44,859 bases of DNA from Phycisphaerae bacterium (GTDB lineage Bacteria; Planctomycetota; Phycisphaerae; Sedimentisphaerales; Anaerobacaceae). The stretch lies in NCBI GenBank assembly GCA_017993835.1, contig JAGOLX010000052.1:1-44859 (forward strand), written 5' to 3'. The translations under genes were made by a program, and so were the position numbers. The notes beneath the pieces are model-generated. The model worked only from the letters and a program-made list of their open reading frames with translations. It did no database searches and had not been told where the DNA came from. Position 1 is the first letter of the stretch. Each line of letters starts with the position of its first letter. Below are positions 39,733 to 44,859 of this stretch, in pieces.

Positions 39733-41265
39733 ATGATCAGGTTCGCGTGCGGACGGTGCGGCCGGCTCATCAGCGTGGATGACCGACTCGTCGGGAAGAA
39801 GGGCAAGTGCCCCAAATGCGGCAGCGCGGTCACCGTGCCGGAGAGATCGACCGTCATCTCGTTCCAGTGCGAGGAATGCGGACACAAAATCGAGGTCCCC
39901 GAGATCCACGCCGGCAAGAAGGGCAAGTGCCCCAAGTGCAAGCACGTCGTCGTGGTGCCCGCGGTCGAGGAAGAACCGGTCGAACAGCCGGATCTCGAAG
40001 CCTTGTCGGAAGCCGCGTCGGCGGAGTCCGACGATTCGTTGCCGCCCGAGGTGGATGAAGACTCAGCCGAGGAGCCCGCCTACGCGGCCGGTCGGCCGAA
40101 GGAACGGGATCGCCGTCTCATTGCCATTGTCGCCGGCATCGCGGCGGTCGTGGTCATCGCAAGTGTGATTCTGGTCGTTGTCCTGCGGTCCAGGGGTTCC
40201 CGCCAGGTGGAAGACCTGATGGAAGCGGCTCGATCCCAACGGGAAGCAGCGACCACGGATCAGCCGGCGCAACCGGCTGCCTCTGCGGCCTCGTCCGGCA
40301 AGGCCGCGGGAGCGATTCGCCTGTGGTTTCGTCCTGCCCCCGGGACGAAGCGGAGGGTGCAGTTCACGACGAAGGTGACCCAGGCCGCTGAACAGGAGGG
40401 GCAGCAGCAGGGCATGACGGCCACCGAGTCCATGGATTTCGACCTGGAGGTGCTGGAACCGCCCGCCGACGGGACCGTCGCTGTCGCTGTCAGTCTGGCT
40501 GCGGTACGTTTGAAGTCGGAGGCAGCGGGCCAGACTGCCGGCGAGTACGATTCCGCCCAGCCTCCCGGAGAGAGGAACATGATGGCGGAACTCTACGCAC
40601 CGTTCCTTGGCAGCCGGTTCACGATCCACGTGTCGCCAGGCGGCGAGATCGCAGACCCCAACCTGGACGCCCTGTTTCAGGCCGCCGCAGACCGACGCGT
40701 GCAGGATGAGGACGCCGCGATGCGAGAGCGACTCAAGGACAGGGCCGACGAGGCCATCCGGAAGACCGACGAACAGTTTGGCTCGCGCGAGAACCGCGTA
40801 CTCGATATGAGGAGCAAACTGGAGAAGTTCCCTGTTCTCGGCAGGGAGAAGATCGGTGAACTGCTGAGCAGCATGGTCGTCGCCCTGCCGGACAAGCCCC
40901 TGCGAAGAGGCGATACGTGGCAGGACTCGTTCGCAGTCGGTATGGGCTCGCGGATACCGATGGCCGGTACGTATACGGTCACGTCGGTCGAGCCGGACGT
41001 CTGTACGATCCAAGTGGTCGGTCAGAGGAGCCTGGACGAGGAGCCGCTGGTCGAGGGAACCGGGCAGACGAAGATGACCACCAAACTGGGCGGCTCTTCC
41101 GAGGCCACCTTGCGGATCGAACGGAAGACCGGCTGGCTGCTCGCCAGGGAATTCAAGGCCCATTTCCAGGGTGAGATCCAGATGGCAACGACAGGAGAAC
41201 AGTCTCAGGGTGTCTCCATGCCCGTCTCCGTCGAGGTCACGATTACCCTGACGACCCTCGAATAG
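39733..41265 (+). CDS. Double zinc-ribbon membrane protein with DUF6263-like extracytoplasmic domain
   Basis: The 510-residue protein has two N-terminal zinc ribbons (FACGRCGRLI ... KCPKCGSAV, residues 4-31; FQCEECGHKI ... KCPKCKHVV, residues 44-73), an acidic linker (77-128), one membrane helix (about 129-153: LIAIVAGIAAVVVIASVILV), and an extracytoplasmic part that begins RLWFRPAPGTKRRVQFTTKV and resembles DUF6263 proteins. The two ribbons share a near-identical stretch encoded by a repeated DNA segment, so one probably arose by duplication. Planctomycetes encode many such cytoplasmic zinc-ribbon/membrane proteins of unknown role. ATG 39733 has GGGGAG upstream. It is 19 bases before the SGNH hydrolase gene, implying co-transcription. 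Confidence 0.75.
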   Translation: MIRFACGRCGRLISVDDRLVGKKGKCPKCGSAVTVPERSTVISFQCEECGHKIEVPEIHAGKKGKCPKCKHVVVVPAVEEEPVEQPDLEALSEAASAESDDSLPPEVDEDSAEEPAYAAGRPKERDRRLIAIVAGIAAVVVIASVILVVVLRSRGSRQVEDLMEAARSQREAATTDQPAQPAASAASSGKAAGAIRLWFRPAPGTKRRVQFTTKVTQAAEQEGQQQGMTATESMDFDLEVLEPPADGTVAVAVSLAAVRLKSEAAGQTAGEYDSAQPPGERNMMAELYAPFLGSRFTIHVSPGGEIADPNLDALFQAAADRRVQDEDAAMRERLKDRADEAIRKTDEQFGSRENRVLDMRSKLEKFPVLGREKIGELLSSMVVALPDKPLRRGDTWQDSFAVGMGSRIPMAGTYTVTSVEPDVCTIQVVGQRSLDEEPLVEGTGQTKMTTKLGGSSEATLRIERKTGWLLAREFKAHFQGEIQMATTGEQSQGVSMPVSVEVTITLTTLE

Positions 41266-41284
41266 CCGGCAGGGGAGTTGAATC

Positions 41285-42028
41285 ATGCGACGAACTGTGT
41301 TCATAGCCTGTCCGGTCCTGATCTGCGGAGTCCTCACGGTCGGATTGTGGCAGTCTGCCCTGTTTTCACAGGTGCCGCAACGCCCTGGTGAGGGGACATC
41401 TCCGCGTCCCGAGATGACGGAACACTTCCACAGGATGCTCCGCTACCACCTCCGCATGGACGGGAACGTGCCCGACGGGGCCGTCGTGTTCATCGGGGAC
41501 AGCCTGACGCAGGGGCTCTGCACCGACGCGGTGGTGTGTCCGTCGGTGAACTACGGGATCGGCAGCGATACGACCGTAGGCGTGCTCACGCGGTTGCCCC
41601 ACTACCGGTCGCTGCTTCGCGCCTCGGCACTGGTTCTGGAGATTGGCCCGAACGATATGAACCGCCGGGACAACGGGCAGATCATCGAGAACTACCGGCG
41701 GATTCTGGAGGCCGTTCCACCGGCTGTGCCGGTGGTGTGCTGCGCGATTCTGCCTGTGAATGAGCAACGGACATTGCCTCCCGAGGAGGGCGTCAACGCC
41801 AGGATTCGCGAGTTCAACGCTTTGTTGAAGGCCTTGTGCTCGGAGAACCCGCGTTGGGTGTTCGCAGACCCCACCAGCCGGTTGGTCGATGCCGACGGCA
41901 ATCTCGCTGCGGCTCTCCAGGACGGCGACGGCGTCCACCCCAACAGCGATGGCAACCGCATCTGGATCGAAGAGCTGCGGACCGCGGTCCAGAAGGCCCA
42001 GTCCACAGTTTCTTCTGTTGCCCCTTGA
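41285..42028 (+). CDS. Exported SGNH/GDSL-type esterase
   Basis: The 247-residue protein has an N-terminal export signal or anchor (residues 1-29) and the SGNH blocks: VVFIGDSLTQGL with the nucleophile Ser (block I), NYGIGSD (block II Gly), EIGPNDMNRR (block III Asn) and DGVHPNSDGN with the catalytic Asp and His (block V). These enzymes cleave esters, often acetyl groups on polysaccharides, consistent with nearby glycoside hydrolases. It is 19 bases after the zinc-ribbon gene. Substrate specificity is unknown. Confidence 0.88.
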   Translation: MRRTVFIACPVLICGVLTVGLWQSALFSQVPQRPGEGTSPRPEMTEHFHRMLRYHLRMDGNVPDGAVVFIGDSLTQGLCTDAVVCPSVNYGIGSDTTVGVLTRLPHYRSLLRASALVLEIGPNDMNRRDNGQIIENYRRILEAVPPAVPVVCCAILPVNEQRTLPPEEGVNARIREFNALLKALCSENPRWVFADPTSRLVDADGNLAAALQDGDGVHPNSDGNRIWIEELRTAVQKAQSTVSSVAP

Positions 42029-42052
42029 GTCGTCGCAGGCCCACTGTATAAT
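42025..42052 (+). promoter_or_regulatory. Promoter of the PPi-phosphofructokinase gene
   Basis: TTGAGT at 42025-42030 (overlapping the stop of the SGNH gene), a 16-base spacer and a perfect TATAAT at 42047-42052. The predicted transcript starts near 42059, giving an ~85-base leader before ATG 42144. Confidence 0.65.
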
Positions 42053-42143
42053 AACCCGTCTGTAGGGAGGGAGGTACGGGTCCAGACTTGATGGGTGGAC
42101 GACTGTGCAGGCACCCGTCTACATTTGGTATGGAGAATCGAAT

Positions 42144-43355
42144 ATGGCAAGTGCACCGAAGGCAAATGCGGTAGTGGGGCAGTCCGGCGGGCCGACCGGA
42201 GTGATCAATGCGTCGTTGGTCGGCGTCATCGAAGAGGCCAAGAAGCACCCGGAGATCCAGACCATCTACGGGGCGGTCCATGCCGTCGCGGGTATGGTCA
42301 AAGACGAGTTCGTAGACCTGAGCAATCTCTCGGCCTTGACACTGGAGACCGTGGCGACGACGCCGTCGTCGGCACTGGGGACCAGCCGGGACAAGCCCGA
42401 CGCCGAGTATTGCCGCCGCATCCTGGAGGTCTTCAAGAAACGCAACATCCGTTACTTCTTCTACATCGGCGGCAACGATTCCGCCAACACCGCGTACATC
42501 CTCAACACCGTCGCCGACGAGGGCAATTTCGATATTCGGGCCTTCCACGTGCCCAAGACCGTGGACAATGATTTGCTCGTGACGGACCACTGTCCCGGCT
42601 ATGGCACTGCGGCCAGGTTCGTCGCCAGTGCCGTGATGGGGGACGACCTGGACAACCGGGCCCTGCCGGGCGTGAAGATCGACGTCATTATGGGCCGGCA
42701 CGCGGGTTTCCTGACCGCGGCTGCCGCCCTCGGCAAGACGCGAGATGATGACGGCCCGCACTTGCTGTACTTCCCGGAGCGTCCGGTCTCGATCGGCAAG
42801 TTCCTCAGCGACGTCGAGTCCGTCTACAAGAGGCTCAATCGCTGCGTGATCGCGGTCAGCGAGGGCATGTGCGACGCCGACGGCGAGACCTGGGTCAAGA
42901 AGATCGCCCAGGATGCCGAGAAGGACCCGCACGGCAACATTCAGCTTTCGGGCACCGGGGCGCTCGCCGACTTCCTGGCGGCGCAGGTGAAGAACAATCT
43001 CAAGATCAAGCGAGTCCGGGCGGATACCTTCGGCTATTTGCAGCGGAGTTTCCCGGGTCTCCAATCCGCGACGGACGTGGATGAGGCCCGTCGTTGTGGC
43101 CGTGAGGCGGTCAAGTACGCGATGGTGGAGGACAACGGCTCGGTTGCCATGAAGCGGACCGGCAACGGCAAGAACTACGGCGTCGAGTTGTTCCGCACGG
43201 AACTCAAGAACGTCGCAGAGAAGACCAAGTCGATGCCCGCCGAGTACCTCAACGACGAGGGCAACGGCGTCACACAGGCCTTCGTGGAGTACGCGGCGCC
43301 GCTGGCCGGCCAGTTACCCAAGACGGAGTACCTGGGCGGTTATCCCAAGGCGTGA
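42144..43355 (+). CDS. pfp: Pyrophosphate-dependent 6-phosphofructokinase
   Basis: This 403-residue protein is a phosphofructokinase: VVGQSGGPTGVINASLVG at the N-terminus, YFFYIGGNDSANTAY and HVPKTVDNDLLVTDHCPGYG in the active site, VIMGRHAGFLTAAAAL, and VSEGMCDADGE. Two positions diagnostic for pyrophosphate use are present: Asp after GGN (ATP enzymes have Gly) and Lys in PKTVDND (ATP enzymes have Gly). The first Asp of the usual GGDD is Asn. PPi-linked enzymes work reversibly at the fructose-6-phosphate step and save ATP in anaerobes. ATG 42144 has GGAG eight bases upstream. A promoter and a strong terminator flank it, so it is a single-gene transcript. Confidence 0.9.
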   Translation: MASAPKANAVVGQSGGPTGVINASLVGVIEEAKKHPEIQTIYGAVHAVAGMVKDEFVDLSNLSALTLETVATTPSSALGTSRDKPDAEYCRRILEVFKKRNIRYFFYIGGNDSANTAYILNTVADEGNFDIRAFHVPKTVDNDLLVTDHCPGYGTAARFVASAVMGDDLDNRALPGVKIDVIMGRHAGFLTAAAALGKTRDDDGPHLLYFPERPVSIGKFLSDVESVYKRLNRCVIAVSEGMCDADGETWVKKIAQDAEKDPHGNIQLSGTGALADFLAAQVKNNLKIKRVRADTFGYLQRSFPGLQSATDVDEARRCGREAVKYAMVEDNGSVAMKRTGNGKNYGVELFRTELKNVAEKTKSMPAEYLNDEGNGVTQAFVEYAAPLAGQLPKTEYLGGYPKA

Positions 43356-43390
43356 CCGCGCAGCAGGGTGCGCGTCCCAGTGGAAGAAAG

Positions 43391-43437
43391 AAGGGGTCGC
43401 CAACGCGACAGTCTGCATTGGCGGCCCCTTTGTCTGT
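43391..43437 (+). terminator. Bidirectional intrinsic terminator between pfp and the lipoprotein gene
   Basis: AAGGGGTCGCCAA (43391-43403) pairs with TTGGCGGCCCCTT (43418-43430), 13 bases with one wobble, around a 14-base loop. A T-rich TTGTCTGT follows on the plus side and CTTTCTTCC follows on the minus side. It should end both convergent transcripts. Confidence 0.8.
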
Positions 43438-43476
43438 GCGCGACAGGATATGAAACCGCGTGTCTCTGGTTTCCTG

Positions 43477-43836
43477 TCAGTTCACGGTGAAATCGAAGGT
43501 GTAATCTGTCTGATCGTACTGCCACATCTTGCCGGTGGCCAGGTCGACGATCAAGCCCGGCCAGAACAGGATGTTGACGAAGTAGAGCACGTCAACTCCC
43601 TTGTCCAAGGCCTGCGTCTTGGTCCTGCCCATGTAGCTTGCCTGAACGGGGAAGCTCTTGCCCCTTGGGATCGCCAGCGTGCAGGGTGCCACGCCTTGAT
43701 ACGGGCCGACTTCCACCTTGGCCCCCGCCGGGTTCGACTTGATGTTGAGAGTGTCTGTGCCGTCGCGGAATATCGTGCAGCATCCCTGACTGAAAACGAT
43801 GGCTACCATCGCCAAACACAACATTGCCTTTTTCAT
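43477..43836 (-). CDS. Small lipoprotein with PEGA-like domain
   Basis: A 119-residue protein with signal MKKAMLCLAMVAIVFSQGC; Cys19 is a plausible lipidation site, although the lipobox (FSQGC) is atypical. LNIKSNPAGAKVEVGPYQG and APCTLAIPRGKSF resemble a PEGA domain, a small surface beta fold. A C-terminal hydrophobic stretch (LYFVNILFWPGLIVDLATG) resembles YceK-type lipoproteins. ATG 43836 has GGAGG upstream. The gene stands alone before a terminator. The function is unknown; cell-envelope location is likely. Confidence 0.75.
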   Translation of the reverse strand: MKKAMLCLAMVAIVFSQGCCTIFRDGTDTLNIKSNPAGAKVEVGPYQGVAPCTLAIPRGKSFPVQASYMGRTKTQALDKGVDVLYFVNILFWPGLIVDLATGKMWQYDQTDYTFDFTVN

Positions 43837-43961
43837 GGCGAAACCTCCAACAAAACCAACACAATCCCTTAAACAACACACGATGGCGGATTCTACTGTA
43901 CCCGAAGGACAGGGGCAATCAGGAAAAGCGGAAAATCTGACTGTTCAACCCGTCCGGAGTA

Positions 43962-44136
43962 TCACAGCAAGGCGACGAACTTCTTCCACTGCCTCTCGAT
44001 GTCGCCGGGCGGTCTGGTCGCTGTGGACGGACAAGCCGTAGCGGATGTGCAGGGGCTTGTACAGCGGGATCTTCCGCGGGCCGTCGAAGGTCAGCGAGAC
44101 CCCTATCCCGCTGAAACGAAGCCTGCTCATGAGCCT
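43962..44136 (-). pseudogene. Decayed DUF6807-like gene fragment with frameshift
   Basis: Reading leftward from about 44130, one frame gives FSGIGVSLTFDGPRKIPLYK and LHIRYGLSVHSDQTA, similar to the C-terminal part of DUF6807 (PmoA-like) proteins. Near 44005-44012 this frame turns into an unlikely Arg-rich sequence, while the adjacent frame continues as GDIERQWKKFVALL and stops at 43962, the typical end of the family. The pieces form a sensible protein end only across a one-base shift. Most of the gene is missing upstream. It is a remnant, or much less likely an assembly error. Confidence 0.45.
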
Positions 44137-44288
44137 GCGGCACCATCTGCAGCCGCGGCACCGCCTTGGCTTCCGGCAGATCCTGTGCTCTCGCCACAGC
44201 GATCACGTTCAGCGTCACATAAGACACCATCGTGAGTGCCTCTGGATCGACAGTCCTGCCTGCACAATGCACCCTTTCCGATGACTTG

Positions 44289-44516
44289 TTACAAGGCGAT
44301 TTCGGACTTGAATACGATCACCGCCCGGCTGCCGACCTCGTGATCGCTGGATGTGGGTGACAAGATGAAGGCTGTCTCAGAGTTGTTCATCTCCCGGGCA
44401 GTCGCCTGCATCCGAGCTTCAGTGAGCCCGTCGTCATTTGTGACAACTCCGGCGGGGTTGCCCCGAAACAGGTCAGTCGTGAACGAATCCACTTGATACA
44501 ACCTGTGTTTCTTCAT
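44289..44516 (-). pseudogene. phzF-family gene with large internal deletion
   Basis: The 75-residue product begins as a typical PhzF isomerase (KKHRLYQVDSFTTDLFRGNP, AGVVTNDDGL, NNSETAFILSP with the catalytic-type Glu), runs to SSDHEV at residue ~60, and then jumps to GSRAVIVFKSEIAL, which matches the very C-terminus of PhzF proteins. About 200 central residues of the normal ~260-300 are missing, without loss of frame. The product cannot form the two-domain PhzF fold and is presumably inactive. ATG 44516 looks native. Both this and the neighbouring fragment point to local gene decay. Confidence 0.7.
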
Positions 44517-44623
44517 CGGTGTCTCTCAAGTCGCGGCGTACTGTATCCTAACGAAGGGGGAACAAGACGAGAACGCAGCAGAGTGGGTACTCCGCTTCCC
44601 GTCGTGATCGTGTGCGAGCCAGT

Positions 44624-44859
44624 CTACAGGCCGTCGTAGCCTCCGATCATGATGAGGGCCTTGTATGCGGCCTGCTGAACGCTGCGGTCCTCGTCCTGGG
44701 CGTAGGCCCGCCTCAGGGCGGGCACCGTCTTAGGGTCTCTCACACGGCTGAACAACTCGGCCACCGCCTTGCGGACCTGCACGTCGCGGTCTTTCGACAG
44801 GGCCCGTTCCAGTGCGGTCCGGGCTTTCTCGTCGCGGGCGAATGGCTCGAGACCCCGCA
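44624..44859 (-). CDS. HEAT-repeat protein, C-terminal part (5' end outside window)
   Basis: The reverse strand is open from the right edge to the stop at 44624-44626. The sequence (ARTALERALSKDRDVQVRKA, AELFSRVRDPKTVPALRRAY, AQDEDRSVQQAAYKALIMIG) is typical of HEAT/PBS-lyase-type helical repeats, each about 30 residues. It ends GGYDGL. Such repeats mediate protein contacts; in planctomycetes they often form part of larger exported or regulatory proteins. Nothing can be said about the missing N-terminal region. Confidence 0.75.
   Translation of the reverse strand, partial: RGLEPFARDEKARTALERALSKDRDVQVRKAVAELFSRVRDPKTVPALRRAYAQDEDRSVQQAAYKALIMIGGYDGL

Noticed and set aside
39292-39736. Several ~60-230-codon frames around the VIPAEAGI repeats
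   Set aside because: They translate palindromic repeats on both strands and are a known source of false gene calls.
42054-42118. Competing hairpins in the pfp leader (ACCCGT / ACGGGT / ACCCGT)
   Set aside because: The first arm lies at or before the predicted transcription start, so alternative folding is unlikely; the remaining pair has a 31-base loop.
43919-44272. A 117-codon minus-strand frame spanning the DUF6807-like remnant
   Set aside because: It reads in a frame that does not give the family sequence; the similar residues are in the two other frames, so it is not the gene product.

Overview
The window looks like chromosome from a GC-rich, probably anaerobic member of the Planctomycetota, most likely a Phycisphaerae or Sedimentisphaerales-type lineage known largely from metagenomes. 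The inference rests on the combination of very large secreted proteins (GLUG-repeat, CotH/lamin-tail, GEVED plus DUF5648, PQQ-like propeller), paired GH95 fucosidases, a zinc-ribbon/single-TM protein, a Tat-exported sugar isomerase and a PPi-type phosphofructokinase. No rRNA, tRNA, CRISPR array, prophage or transposase was recognised. All function calls come from reading motifs by eye; no database search was possible.

Layout. 1-5356 (+): 3' end of a phosphomannomutase/phosphoglucomutase gene, a Tat-exported TIM-barrel isomerase, a secreted protein with a Cys-rich tail, a UroD-like methyltransferase followed by a DUF1638 protein, a membrane metallophosphoesterase and the Mn exporter MntP. 5460-8946 (-): a homologue of tRNA-queuosine mannosyltransferase and a secreted GEVED/DUF5648 protein. 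9443-12130 (+): class II photolyase, TIGR01777-type SDR and PNPOx-like protein in a tight cluster. 12293-20125 (+): the most interesting locus, described below. 20259-25433 (-): a 1,724-residue GLUG protein. 25714-33275 (+): a PQQ-like propeller protein and a 1,535-residue CotH/lamin-tail protein. 33331-39176 (-): a small secreted repeat protein and two tandem GH95 enzymes. 39733-43355 (+): zinc-ribbon membrane protein, SGNH hydrolase and PPi-phosphofructokinase. 43477-44859 (-): a lipoprotein, two decayed genes (DUF6807-like with a frameshift, phzF with a large internal deletion) and the 3' end of a HEAT-repeat gene.

The central locus is rex - hydB - hydG - hydD - hydA - maturation protease - receiver protein - membrane histidine kinase - unknown 174-aa protein. 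The hydrogenase genes have the beta-gamma-delta-alpha order of the archaeal group 3b sulfhydrogenase. A sigma70-like promoter (TTGACC-17-TATAGT) and an 18-bp Rex-type operator sit just upstream of rex. The kinase carries a GGxxNPF motif between membrane helices, the signature of the quinone-sensing RegB/PrrB family. The locus therefore appears to couple an NAD(P)-linked H2 enzyme to two redox readouts: NADH/NAD+ through Rex and possibly the quinone pool through the kinase. The partner receiver has no output domain and the last protein is unknown, so the output of this circuit is undefined.

A second theme is the number of short intergenic inverted repeats. At least five families occur, and three copies lie inside the hydrogenase operon. 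One supplies the last residues and stop codon of the GLUG protein, and another overlaps the annotated start of the hydrogenase protease.
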